Of a DNA stretch of 64,000 nt, positions 47,901 to 60,012 are shown in pieces. The notes below the pieces were generated by a model. It worked only from the letters and a program-made list of their open reading frames with translations, ran no database searches and had not been told where the DNA came from. The DNA lies in assembly GCA_033065855.1 (NCBI GenBank), contig JAVXUO010001095.1:1-64000 (forward strand), given 5' to 3'. Source of the DNA: Escallonia rubra (taxonomy: Eukaryota > Streptophyta > Magnoliopsida > Escalloniales > Escalloniaceae). Within the stretch, counting starts at the first letter, position 1; every line of letters starts with the position of its first letter. The translations under genes were made by a program, and so were the position numbers.

Positions 47901-48059
47901 TGACTTTTCAGACACTTATCCTTTTTTTTGGAATATTCTCAATTTCTAGATTAGAAGAGTCTAGATTGTTCTCCTTTCCCAACTACCATATCCAGGTCAA
48001 TAAACATTAAAACTCACAATTTTTTTTGAGAAACTAAGTCTTTTTTCGACTAGAAGAGT

Positions 48060-48520
48060 CTTGTTTATCATAAAAGTCAAAGACTAAGATTTAGGCTGCC
48101 TCCTGTAGGATCCGGTTAGAACTACGTGGTTTTAATTCCAATTTGTCCGACTAGATATGTAGGCCACTCGATTCTCGTTTTTGGGTCCAAACCAAATTTC
48201 AGGATTACGTTAACGTTCATTTTTTATGCATAGTTATGTGATACATGTCAAAGGCCAAAAATTATAAAAAAAAAAATTACAGACTGTTAGGTATAACGGA
48301 TACCTAACGTATTCGCATTGTATAACTTAGTCCCCAAACCACATCACCTTTGTTTTTTATGGATTAGAAGCCTAGTTCGGTGTTTTAGAGTCCTTTAGTT
48401 TTCTCTTGTTTTTCCTTTGTTTCTTTTTAACAATAGAATAAGATGATGACTCGAGTTAGACCTTCCGAGGTCTAAATTTTTTAGGCGGTTTGCTATACTT
48501 TTTGTTCCTCTATTTTTTCC
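48060..48520 (+). repeat. LTR end and leader of a TAT/Ogre-like gypsy element
   Basis: This text parallels 63580-63960: both have gaactac...ttttgattccaat-like text, nnggatgcctaac and a GATGGTGACTC or GATGATGACTC phrase. In plant TAT/Ogre-type elements such phrases sit at the end of the LTR and start of the leader. No coding sequence. Confidence 0.6.
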
Positions 48521-49419
48521 TTCCCTTTTTTCTTGTTTTCTTCTTTTTTGTCATGTTCAATTAGAAGGGGTCTTCCTTCTCTCTGTTTCTTCTTTCCTTT
48601 CACTCTTTCTTTCTTATCATTCTTTTCCTCTTCTCACTTCTGCTTCTCCTCCTTTTATGCTTTCAACAATCCTTCTTCTCCTCAATCACTCTTTTAGAGA
48701 TATCTCTTATCTCCTAGATTAAGGGTCAGAACAATACTCTAAGAGATAATTTCCATATAATCTTTATATATATTTTTTTTGAAATTCACCGTGTTTTCAT
48801 CGTCTAGGCTTTGTCTTATTTCTAGGCCCCCACCAAATATTTATCAAAGTTTAGCTGCCAACCCATTGTGATTTAGGCATTTTGAAATTGCAAAAGGCTC
48901 GAACCACAATCTCATATGTCAGCCATGAACTTCCTCCATTCCTTTGCTTCACTCTTTTAGTAGCCTTCAAGACGTTAGCTCGAAGGCTCACATGATAAAA
49001 TGACTTCTTTGAAATCAAAGCTTGGGTCTTTGTTTTGCTAGGTAAACTTTGCAAAAGAACTTGACTATCAGGACTCGATCTCCAGCTTGATCGAAGACTA
49101 AATAATGTTTGTGTTTGATCTGGTATCCACTGTTGTAATCTTACAGCCGGGGGTATCTAGAATTTTACCACCTTAGACTTCAGCGGAGCATTTCAGCAAT
49201 TTAACCACGTAAGACACTGTTGATGGTCTTTTTCCCTAATGAATTGAGTTTTTACTTGGAAGTTTACCTCCAAGCAAAAGAAAAAGATGTTTGTTCGGTT
49301 TCAGAGTATTTTGATTGTGATTAAACTGAGGAAATTTGCCCCCAAGTTGTAGTCCAACTTGAGCATTTTGTGACAGGGATATATTATTTTTCTCTGGAAG
49401 AGATTTCTGTTGTAATTTT

Positions 49420-49910
49420 TCTTTTGTTGTGACTGAACTTTGACATTTCATCCAAGTTGCCTACATATTCCAACGGATCAAGTCATAATGTAGTTTGACC
49501 AAAAAAAAAAAGTCATAATGTAGTTCAAAAGGACTTTTCCTTTTTTTGAAAAGATTTGCTTTGCCCTTGAAAAACTCTTTTTTCTTCTTTTTTTGATTTT
49601 TGTGACTAAACTTGGATATTTGGTCAAGATGCCTATGTAAGTCATGGCGTAGTTCAATAGGATTTGCCTTTTCTTCCTAAAAAGTTTGCTTTTGTTTTTG
49701 GAAAAAAAAAATTTGTTGGCTATGCTTGAACTTGGGTATTTTGTCCAAGCTATCTATATATCCGAAAGATCAAGTCATCACGTAGTTTAATTTGAAAAAA
49801 AATTGAGTTTTCTTCGTAAGATTTTCTTATTTTTGTTGTGACTGAACTTGGATATTTCGTCCAAGCTGCCTACGTGCCTGAAGGATCAAATCATTATGTA
49901 GTTCAACCTT
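49420..49910. repeat. Diverged tandem repeat, four units of about 115 to 170 bp
   Basis: The phrase gaacttggatatttxgtccaagxtgcctac with tgatcaagtcatxatgtagtt recurs at about 49433, 49605, 49725 and 49845. Similar tandem phrases are known from leaders of plant gypsy elements. The unit spacing is uneven because of T-runs between copies. Confidence 0.78.
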
Positions 49911-50349
49911 TTCTTTTGGCCCTAACTTTTGGCAAGACTGCCATTTTCGAGGTTTCAGCCTAGTGGGCTCTATTTTTTTGCATTAATTTTTGCATAGATC
50001 ACCTTTCTATGCATCAAGTAGTGAACTCATGGATAATAGAACCTTGCATTGGTGGGGGGAATAATCCTCTCACCATCAATGGTAAGCATGAGTTACGTCT
50101 CATTAGAATAGACTTTCTCAATGACTAGGGTTCCTTTCACTTTGGCTCTAATTTGCCTTTGGTCCCCCGAGTGAACACAACTGGGGATCCTATCATAAGG
50201 ACCAAATCTCCCTTTTTGAGCGAACAAGGTCAACCTTTTAGTAAAAGCAATTTCTATTCATTCCTGATACATTTTCAAAATTTTGTTGAGCCACAATCCT
50301 ATTTTTGTCAAGGCTTTCAAGTTCGGATAAGCAAATCATAGCATTTTCC
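49911..50349. other. Retroelement-like stretch without clear frame
   Basis: Continues from the repeat array into text just left of an integrase remnant on the opposite strand. The phrase cctttggtcccccgagtgaacac is reminiscent of retroelement sequence but could not be assigned. Confidence 0.4.
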
Positions 50350-53300
50350 TCACATTTTAAAGCTTCTCAAAATTGTACCCTTAGCGACATAATCGAGAAT
50401 CTGGACTTCTAAAGGCAAAACAGCTTCCCTCCAAACATGAGCGCGTAAGGCGTTGCTCGAGTAGGAGTTCGATGTGGTGCGATACGCCCACAAGGCTTCA
50501 ATCAAGGAGCTTTTCATGCCAATTCTTTTTGTTCTTGTTGTTATTAAAAAAAATTGGAAAGCATCAACGAAATAGTTTTTTTTTATTAATAAGAGAATAG
50601 CATTGAAAATTAAAAGGGTTACAAAGATGCCAAACGGCGAGTAAAGGTCACGACATTTTCGTGACTCTGTGTATACACGACCACAAATGTCAGAAACTAA
50701 CAACGAACCTTTAAACTCAAAACCAATTACAATTAAACTAAAGTAGAGCATATCTTACACTTTAGATTAACTTTAAGTAATAAGCATAAGTCTAAAGGTT
50801 AAAAAAAACACATAATAAACAAATACAAAACAAAAGTAAATATAAAAGTACAAATGTTACTAAGAGGAAGCCAACTAAAGCCATACGAACTGGAAGGTGT
50901 ACTCGACACTCAATGGGATCACAGTGCTAAGAATACAGGCCATCAAGCTTGCCCGGTTCACAGTAATTCTCCGGCTTTTCACACGGTTTACAATAACTTT
51001 CCGGCATTTCCACCCTCAACACGGCAACCGGCAACCGAAAAATCTATTAGCAAGCCAACAATCCAAGGACTAAGCAAGACTAAAATCCACCCCCCCCACA
51101 AAAACACCCTTTGTATAGGTTATCCCGAATACCCCCCCCCCCAAAGGCCACAACCCCCCCTCCCCCCACCCCCAACGCACACACACGCCCAAAAACCCAA
51201 ACCCCCTCGAGGCCCTATCCCCCCCACCCCACCCACCCCAGGACATCCCGGTGAACCACCACCAAAACCCCCGACCACACTGTGAAACCCCCCAGTCTGT
51301 TAAAGATCCTGAATTGCTGCCGACAAGATTCCGGCCGCCGCCGGCAGGATTCTGGCCGCCACCGGATTTGAAAAAACCTGAACCTAGCAACGACAACCTC
51401 ACCCATAAGCAGAAAACGGAGCACCATCAACCCACAAACCTGCTACTGACCTCACACTTCTGCCGACAGAATTCCAGCCACCGCCGGTGGAATTCCGGCC
51501 GCCGCCGGTGAATATCCGGCCACATCAATTTAGAGCCAAGCGATCTAGTAGATCAAGAAGAAAAGCCCAGATCTACATAGATCAAACGAGATCGTCGCAG
51601 ATCAAGGTAGATGGCGCCTCCCACCGCGCTGCCGTCGTCCCTGTCATCCACCCTCCCAACGCCGTCGGCCACTAAAGAAGGCAAGACCTCAAAGAACCTA
51701 AGCACAGGACTTGCGACAATATCTATTTATGTAGCTAGGCCGGAATCCGGCCACCGCCCCACGCGATCCATTGCACGGTGGGGCGGCCGCGGTGGCTTTC
51801 TGCAGAAGGTTTGCTTAGAGAGAAGAGGGAGAGATATTTTTAGAGAGAGAGGGAGAGTGGCTCCATCATTTTAACGAAATAGTTAGTTGGTACATAGTAT
51901 GTTGAAGAATGGTTGTACTTTATATGCTGCGTAGCGTAGAGCTTGTATAATGGCCCTTCCTTAAAGTATTTTGCATTACTTATAAAATGATAGATTGTGG
52001 AACTCCAAACTAGTAATTATGTGAGTCTTGACAAATATTTCAGCCATTGTATGTCGCTTTATGTCCTTCAAGGCGACTATTTCTACCTGTTGTGAAAAGT
52101 GATCAATAGTCGCCTAAATGTATCTATGTCCGTAAGAAGATGGAGGGTTGAAATGTCCCATAATATTCGTTCCGCAACTAGTAAAGGCCATGAGCACGTT
52201 GTAACATGCCAGGGCTCTGTTGTTAATGGATAAAGTCACCTTGGTACTGACATGCTTGACATCTCTTTGCAAGTTCAATTAATGTAATCGAAAATCATCG
52301 TCGGCCAATAGAAGACTAAACGTTGTATTTGTAGCTGAAGCTTTGGACCAGTTCGGTGAGCTCCACGCTTGTCTGCATGGATTTCTCTCGTGACATCTTG
52401 GGCTTCTTTCTTTGACATGTATCTTATAAAAATACTATCCAAAGACCTTTTATACAAGATATCCTTCCAGGCTATGAACTGCACAGAGCCCCTTCTCACT
52501 TCTGCTAACTTAGCGTGGTCATCTGGCAATGACCCATGTTTGAGGTATTCCATGGAGGGTTCTTGACAGGCTTCACTTCATCTTGATTCACAACTATCGC
52601 CAATGTAGCTTTGAACTCATCAAGCTCCATTGTTTTCTTTTAAGGGTCAAGCACTCTTCGTGCCCCCACCAATGTAGTTACAGTTTGATCTTCTGGGAGA
52701 CAAAAGGACGCAGCAAGGTTGGTGGGGGCATCTACTCTGACATTTTTCCCTCGATGCACATGGCTAATTTGAACTCTTGAAACTTATGACAATAAATAAC
52801 AAGCTTGTGCAAAATAAAGAAAAATGCTGACCCTTTTTTATTTGATAATCACCATGCAGTTGTTTTATGATTGTTCAGAATCCTCGAACACCACCAAGTC
52901 ACCAACAAGAATTTGAAGCGCTAGTTTTAAACCGGCAATCACAGCTTCATATTTAGCCTCGTTATTCAAGCACCCTCTAGTCAAGGAAAAAGAGTTAAGG
53001 ATTATGCCCTTGTTCGGGGTCATGAATATAAACACTATTCTGGATTGATTTCTTTTGTGATCAAATTATCTTTTTCTGACAGGGATTCTTGAGGCACCAT
53101 GAAAATACATCTCCCATCCATGTTTGGCTTCAACTTGCATTACCTCCTCATAAGGAAGATCCATTACTAGTGATGAATTGTCAGGGACATGATGTGCTAC
53201 CAGAAATTCAACGAATGCTTGTCCCTTAATGGCCTTTTTGAGGGACGAACTCGATGCCGAATTGGTTTTATATCCCAGACCATTTTGGCAAGCCTTCCAG

Positions 53301-54085
53301 TGAGTACATGTCTTGAGAAAACATACTTGACTGCATTGGCCCTAGATATGAGCTTAGTGGATTGTATTCACAAATAACGTCTCAACTTCTGTAGCGGAAA
53401 AATAAAAGCGAGACAAACCTTTTCGATGGGCGAGTAATTTAGCTCAGGACCTACCAACGTCCTGCTCAAGTAGTATTCGTCCTTCCTCATTATGGCAAGG
53501 TAAGAGTGCTCTCAACGAAGTTTCTAGTGTTGTGCTGTACAATATCGAAGTCTTTCATTTTATTGGTGCCATCATCAATGGGGGCTTTGTCAAATAGCTT
53601 TTAATGTTATCAAAAGCATTTTGACAAGTTTGGTCCCAAACAAAAGGGCGTATTTCTTAATGAGTTTGGAGAATGAATAACATCTCCCTGATAGATTGAA
53701 GATGTATCTCCTCATATATGCTAACCGAATAAAATTACTTTATTACAAAATACTCCTTCGGCGTCCTAAAGACCGTGAGTTCTTCATCTTCAGAAGACAT
53801 GCGAATTTAGTTGTAACTATAGTAACCGTCCATGAAAGGGAAAGTCTCGAATGTCGTTGTGGAGTTAACCATTATTCCTACAATGGGGAGGGGAAATCGT
53901 CTTTTAGGCACGCGAGATTTAAATCTCTAAAATTGATACAAATCTCTATTGAACCATTCTTTTTCTTCACCCAGACAATGTTTGCAAACCAAATTGTGTA
54001 CAATACTTCTCTGATGAACCCTGCCGCTATAAGCTTGTTGATTCTGAGCCTAATTTGCGCACTCAATTTTTGTCACATACGTCTT
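50350..54085 (-). mobile_element. Minus-strand gypsy pol remnant (TAT/Athila-like), split by a retroposon
   Basis: On the minus strand from right to left: reverse transcriptase (KLIAAGFIREVLYTIWFANI and GSIEICINFRDLNLACLK, 53878-54066), RNase H (NNEAKYEAVIAGLKLAL near 52920-52975), the H2C2 integrase finger (ILYKRSLDSIFIRYM to LVFYWPTMIFDYI, 52275-52553), then the integrase core, whose last part (EALWAYRTTSN, EAVLPLE) lies at 50350-50517 beyond the inserted retroposon. Heavily broken fossil. Confidence 0.85.
50578..51872 (-). mobile_element. Poly(A) retroposon, 1295 bp, inside the integrase remnant
   Basis: A perfect 12-bp target duplication AACGAAATAGTT (50566-50577 and 51873-51884) and a terminal T-run at 50578-50584, that is a poly(A) tail on the minus strand preceded by TATTAATAA, show LINE-type retroposition. 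The 5' part (51300-51872) is GC-rich with repeated gccgccgg phrases and gatct phrases, reminiscent of plant LINE leaders. The middle (51085-51250) is a C-rich run of poor complexity. No credible ORF1, endonuclease or reverse transcriptase is present. It may be an internally reduced LINE or a retrocopied transcript. Confidence 0.85.
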
Positions 54086-56352
54086 TGTGGTTATAACGAC
54101 CCGAAAATCCAAAATTCCGTAGCCATGAACTCCTGGAGTGTTAACCTACCACATCACATCACATCACATCAGACCCTGTTCAAATACAAACTCCAGAGCT
54201 TCTAAATGGACACTAACTCAAACTATCTAAAATATAGTCTAAAAAAAACTACAACTTGCTTAAACTACTCCAGAATAAACAGTTACAAACAAAAAAAAAA
54301 AACTTTAACTTAAAGTACGAAAACTCAAACTTAAGTTTTTTTACATAACGACAAGCTAATAGTGCTGACCTTCGCTGGGGTCATACTACAGAAAATAGTG
54401 GTGGGCAATCCAGAATCTCACACAGTCTCTAACCCATCTCCGAGCAATCTACAGTTGATGAAAACCTACAGAAGGGAATAAAACGAGGGTGAGCTTGTGA
54501 GAGCTCAGTAAAGTCGTTCAAGGAATAACTGAAGGAATTACAAAATGATTTCAAACAATCACAAACAATTTGATAACAACAGGAGAAGGAGTTTCACCTC
54601 AATCCTCTTCGATCAGACACCAAAACGATCATTTGAAGATCATTTTCAAAGCCATCAATTTAAAATACAATGTTTAATCAATTTTTTTTTAAAAAATACA
54701 ATGATGATTTTTCAAACGATTTCAAATCAAGTACAGATACTTCAAAGACAATATGGAAAAGTTTCACACAATCACATATATTTTGATAACAATATAGAGA
54801 AGAGTTTCAACTCAATCCCCTTCAATCAGATATCCGCACAATAAATTTTTTTTATCATTTTCAAAACAGTCATTTCAAGATACAATATAAACAAATTTAA
54901 TAAGTATTGACCATGGGCAGAGGCAATGCCATTAAGGCAATGCACAATACAGAGTGCACATGCATGATGTACAATAATTAGTTCTTTTCATCAAGGTACT
55001 AGCACTGCATAATTACGCAGGTAGAGACCATCCTTATACGCCTCCCCACAGAACAAATTCCTAGGTCAATATACAAAAACAACAATCACTAAATCAACAA
55101 ATAATTCAATGCTCGACATTTATTAAGAAATGAACGTCAACATGAATTCAAATAGCTGGTAAAATTAGGGTTTTAATGATAATTAAACGTGCTGATATCA
55201 ATTCATCACTTAGAGTTCAAGAATGGGCACAAACAAATAGAAAGAACAAGTACTAACAGTTATCGAATTTGCTCAGCATGCAATAAAAGAGAGCATCGAT
55301 AAGAATTCAAATAACCAATTCAGGTTCAACATTAGGGTTTCCTTGGCAATAACATGCTGATATCAATGCATATCTCAGTGTTTGATAATAGCCATAAGTA
55401 AATCGGGAGAATGCTTACGAACACAAGTTATTGAAATTAAGGTTTAGACAGAAATCCTTACCCAGGATTCAGATAAAAATCCTTATCTAGATCTGAAGCT
55501 AAGTTATCTAAGCAGAAAATCTTCTGTTTTAACCTAAACGGAACAATAGAGTGGTCAGAATACAGTCTACATTACGATATTATAAACTCAACATTGGCTC
55601 ATGCATACTCCTAGAATGAACCCCCCCCCCCCCCCCCGGGTATGTAAAATTACTAAAATACCCATTATGTGTAAAATTACCGAAAGTATCCCTCTCATAC
55701 CAAAATCACCAGAACACCCTTCCCATAAATAAAATACTAAAATATCTCAACCGTATGTGAATTACCGAAAAGTACCTTTTATTAAAATTAACAAAATACC
55801 CCCTTAGGGTGGCAAATTACCAAAGCACCTTTGGTGATTCCCGCACCAGAAAATCTGAAAAACACTTTAAAACAGTATTTTAAGTACTCTGAAGTTATTT
55901 TTGGGCTAAAAGGTATTTCAAGAAAATTTTCCTAAAAATCCCAATCTGATGTCCGGATCGAGCGCTCAAAAGCCGGCTTCGCTAAAAATAGTTATCAATC
56001 TCAGAATGACATGAAATTTTAGAAAATAAAACATCTCAATAAAATAAAGTTCCCCAAACATTTATGTTGTGTACATCTCATAAAAATAATGGGGGTCACC
56101 GTTTTGAACTTGTTCAAAAATCTTAGCGAAACTATTTTTAGAAACTTATTGAATAAATTGCCTAAACCTAATCCTTCTTTGGTGACAATTACACAAACTA
56201 TTCGTGTTTAATCAACTCAAATGCGCGCGCCCCACACTAAAAGATCCTGAAAATACACACATGTCTTTAACCTCATTTACTGTCGAAACCACACACAAAT
56301 ACTATTCTGACACACACTGCTATGCACCTAAACACCCACTAAAAACACATAA

Positions 56353-57782
56353 GGGTTAATTACAAAACTGTCCCCTAAGGTTTACACGTTTTTGCACGTT
56401 GCCCCCCGTGTTTACAACTTTTGCAATAGTGTCCCCCGAGGTTGACAAAACCATTGCAAACAGCTCCAAAATTGGACGGACGTCCAATTTTGGACGTTAA
56501 GTCGTCATGTGCGATGCACATGCCATTTTGGCATGGGCAAATTTGTAATTTCCCCATCCCCGTCTTCCCCATTGTGTTCATCTCTCTCTGTAAGACCTAC
56601 AGGAAGCATCCTCACCTCATCACCTTTCCATTTACTTCTGCAATGGCTTCAATCACAGCCGAAATAACAACTACGGAAGTAACGGAACAAAGGAATCTAT
56701 TGGTACTAGATCATGAATTAGTCTAGAGAGAGAGAGAGAGAGAGGAGGGAGAAAGAAAATTGCAGAGCAGCGCCAGAGAGGGAGATGATGGCGACCACGA
56801 GCGATGCAAAGAGCACTAGGAGCAGCTTCATCCTTGACGAGATCCTGGTTTCTCACATTCTTCCCAGACTCGACGCCCAGTCACTCGCCCGCTTCATGTC
56901 CACCTCCACTCACTGGCACTCCACCATCTCCGCCCCTTCTTTCCTGCTTTACCACTTGTCCCAGTCCTTCCTCTCTCGACCCAACGCCAGTCTCACCCTC
57001 CTATTCACCATCCCTATCCCCTCAGCCTCCGCTTACCTCATATGTTCCGCCGCTATCCCCGTAACCTCACGCTACCAAATCGAATCTGTTGCAGCCAAAA
57101 ATGAACATCGTCGTCCCCGACTTTCTATATGCATCATCTTACATCCCGCAGTCAATCCACGGTTTCATTTGCATGGCCGTCTCGTTACATCTTGTTTGCA
57201 TATGCAACCCTACCACCCGACAAGCCTTTACTCTGCCACTACCCCCGCCGTTATCCGTACCCATCAGGGCCCGCCACTCCATGTACTCTTTCGGGTTTGA
57301 CCCAGCGCGGAACCAGCACAAGGTGCTGCTCACTGCTTTCGTCAAGCCTCCGGATGGTTGTGATGGGGTCGTTGAACATTGGGTTACCGTGGACCCTCTG
57401 ACACCCATCTGGACTCCCTCGTTGGGCAGGCTCTTTTCAGTGATGGTGCTGTCGCCGTGATCGTAGGCGCCGATCCCGATGTCTCCGTCGAGCGGCCGCT
57501 GTTGACTCAAGGAGGAGAAGATTGGGAAGAGGAACAGAGAGAGAGAGAGAGAGATAAACACAGTGGGGAAGATGGGGAAGGGGAAATTACAAATTTGCCC
57601 ATGCCAAAATGGCATGTGCATCGCACATGACGACTTAACGTCCAAAATTGGACATCCGTCCAATTTTGGAGCTGTTTGCAATGGTTTTGTCAACCTCGAG
57701 GGACACTATTGCAAAAGTTGTAAACATAGGGGGCAAAGTGCAAAAATGTGTAAACCTTAGGGGACATTTTTGTAATTAACCC
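56353..57782. mobile_element. Pack-MULE with captured F-box gene fragment (MULE-5), 1430 bp
   Basis: Perfect 9-bp target duplication AACACATAA (56344-56352 and 57783-57791). The TIRs start GGGTTAATTACAAAA and run about 235 bp (56353-56588 and 57548-57782) with about 11 to 15 differences, roughly 95 percent alike. Each TIR holds three small internal inverted repeats, the clearest being the perfect 13-bp stem CCAAAATTGGACG with loop GA at 56466-56493. The interior is an F-box gene fragment on the plus strand, so the element is a Pack-MULE. It inserted into LTR-like sequence. Confidence 0.92.
56785..57460 (+). pseudogene. F-box protein gene fragment captured by MULE-5
   Basis: F-box proteins are the substrate-recognition part of SCF ubiquitin ligases. 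The frame from 56785 has an F-box (ILDEILVSHILPRLDAQSLA, then RFMSTSTHWHSTI and HLSQSF). After a frame change near 57085 a second frame (57089-57460) carries F-box-associated text: SIHGFICMAV, VCICNPTTRQAFTLP and YSFGFDPARNQHKVLLT. The gene is cut off before the rest of the associated domain and runs into the right TIR. The two breaks (frame change, missing 3' end) make a working protein unlikely, though an F-box-only peptide of about 171 codons is open. Confidence 0.82.
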
Positions 57783-57791
57783 AACACATAA

Positions 57792-58210
57792 ATACACCTT
57801 ATAGCACCCAAAGCTCACACAATTACACACTCGAAGCACGCACACCAGAGCTCACACTCTGCACACACAACACCCCATGAATACACATACTGAAAACACA
57901 CATTAACACCTATTGCTACCCCTCTCCCCTACTCATGTACACACACAAATAGCCAACGGCTGCTCCCCTTCCCTTGCCTTACTCAGGCGCGCACCCCCAG
58001 GCACACACCGAGAGCACACACACAGAGAGAAAATAGCACAACACAGCAGCAGAGTCCCTCACACACTAACAAACACATAGAAACCACAATTTCCCACACA
58101 TCCATGCCCACACACACACACACATATACACACAAGAACACCCACGATACACACAGTAGCACATACACTACTACACTGTGACCACACACACACATACCAA
58201 ATTGACACAC
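57792..58210. repeat. CA-rich low-complexity stretch
   Basis: Interspersed CACACA text, densest at 58014-58200, with no fixed period. An open frame on the opposite strand here consists of cysteine and valine runs and is an artefact. Confidence 0.7.
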
Positions 58211-58618
58211 TAAAATATAAGGGATTACCTATTAAGAAATCCCCAAGTTCCTTTCTTTCTTTTCTTTCCCCCTGTTTCTTTTTTTTTTCTTCTACTGGAA
58301 CTGTTCTTCCTCACTATTTCTCTGTTTCTTATTTTCAATATCTATTTCTCTTTTCTTATTTTATTTTCTTTAATTTCTAAATAAACCATTAGTATATATT
58401 TAATTAGATTAGTCACAATTAAAATAAGCAGGAGGTTGCAATTGTATATGACATGTTTTTAAAAATCTTGACACATATATACCTAATTTTTAAAATTACA
58501 AATTGACCTCCAAAGTTGTTCATATTTACAAAATGGCCCCAAAACTGTACAAAATTATATTTTGACCCTAAAATCATTTTAAGCTTTCTTACCCTACTAA
58601 AACCAATAAAACAACCCT

Positions 58619-60012
58619 AGAGGGGGGTGAATAGGGTTTTTAAAATATAATGGGGAATTTAAACTAAGCACAATCATAAATCTCAAACAAACCAAGTAAT
58701 ACTTCAATGAAGATGCTAACTAAACAATCTCAAACAATTAAAGAGCAATAGGTAAAGAGATTGAGTTAGAGATACTTGACAAGGAGATTTAAATGGTTCG
58801 GCTTGATATACCCTCAAGCCTACATTCACCTATTCAAGGAAGTCCCTTGCAAGAGCACTAGAATCCACTAGCAACAATCTTCTTCCAGGTCAAGATCAAA
58901 ACCCTTACAACACTTGGTGATATCCCCACACCAAGCACAAGCCTTGAATCCACAAAGCTCACCCAAGACTTGACAAACCCAAGCCTTGATCACAATCCTT
59001 TTACAAAGATCAAATGTGTACAAAGAAACCCTCTTGAAAGGAAATGAGTACAAATGAAGCTCTAGTGCAATAGAGAGATGAGATAATTGATGACTTGAAG
59101 GATGCTCACTCTCAATCAAATAATTGCTCACAAAGATGCTCTCTTTAATGATGTAAAATCATGAAGATGAAGAGAGATAAGTTTAATCTATGAGCCTTGA
59201 TGTTTCTCTAATGAATAAATGCTTAGAATGTGGTTTCCATAGTGTATGATGAAGCTCTAAATCATTTATATAGAGAGAAAATGAAATATAGCCGTTATAG
59301 GCATAAAGTGAGCAAAACTGCCATTGCAGTCGACTGTAACCCAATGCAGTCGACTGTATTCCCTCAAAAATAGCCGTTGGAGTTTTGTACTCGAAAATAG
59401 CCGTTGGAACTGAATTTTGACAGATGCAGTCGACTGCATTGGAATGCAGTCGACTGTATTCAATTACAGTCGACTGTATTCAATTACAGTCGACTGTAAT
59501 ACCCTACTGCCTATCGGCTGCCTCACGGAACCCCCTTTCTTATTTTGGGCATAACTTTTTCTAGAAAAATTGGATTGAGGTGCCGTTTTTTGCGTTGGAA
59601 AGCTAATGAAAAGTTCTATCAGGATACGAAAAGTTTAGCACCAAAAATAGTTTTGATAAAATCTGAGTAAGCTCCAAAGTTCACTCATTTTCAAGAACCA
59701 CACTCGTGTGAAAGGTTATGAACTCACATGCAATGCACAAGGTGTCCTAAGGTCTTTTTAGGTCATAGTCATTAATCCAAGCATCAAACCAAGACTATTT
59801 ACATAATTGTAAATATCAATCAATAATAACTTAGCCTATGCATTCTTTCTTGCTCTTTGACATCGGACTTGATGAAGCTTCTATAGCATGTCCACTATAA
59901 CTTTAAGCTTCTTTGGCTTTAATCCATCTATCCAACTTCTCAAATGTGTCTTCATGAGTGTGCATGTATATACCTACTAAGAATACACTCAAAGCACACA
60001 TTAGAACATAAT
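58619..60012. repeat. Unclassified dispersed repeat with cctagaggggggtgaatag start
   Basis: It separates LTR-like sequence from gypsy-5 interior, whose match to 22070-22100 begins near 60013. The opening gaggggggtgaatagggt and the gatttaaatggttcgg phrase are common in repeats of many plant genomes, usually in LTRs or derivatives. No target duplication was found and no coding potential is seen. Confidence 0.55.
59324..59493. repeat. Cluster of six GTCGAC-centred palindromes
   Basis: Six copies of caGTCGACtg occur within 170 bp, most written as tgcagtcgactgta or tacagtcgactgta; the copy near 59424 (atgcagtcgactgcat) is a perfect 16-bp palindrome. A seventh copy lies far away at about 61924-61939 (same 16 bp) in gypsy-5. 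Confidence 0.93.

Larger units (their letters stand above)
54093..58618 (-). repeat. LTR-like sequence interrupted by MULE-5
   Basis: Begins with taacgacccgaaaatcc, comparable with gtcacgacccgaaccc at the start of the solo LTR, and contains gggtgagcttgtgagagctcagtaa (54489-54513) and gtccggatcgagcgctcaaaagccgg (about 55950), phrases I associate with long plant gypsy LTRs. The far end is not clear. A 17-C run lies at 55621-55637. Apart from MULE-5 there is no gene in it. Confidence 0.55.

Noticed and set aside
51070-51402. Glycine- and tryptophan-rich minus frame in the retroposon
   Set aside because: It reflects C-runs, with no similarity to LINE proteins that I can see.
57983-58210. 75-codon cysteine/valine-rich minus frame
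   Set aside because: Translation of CA-rich low-complexity sequence.
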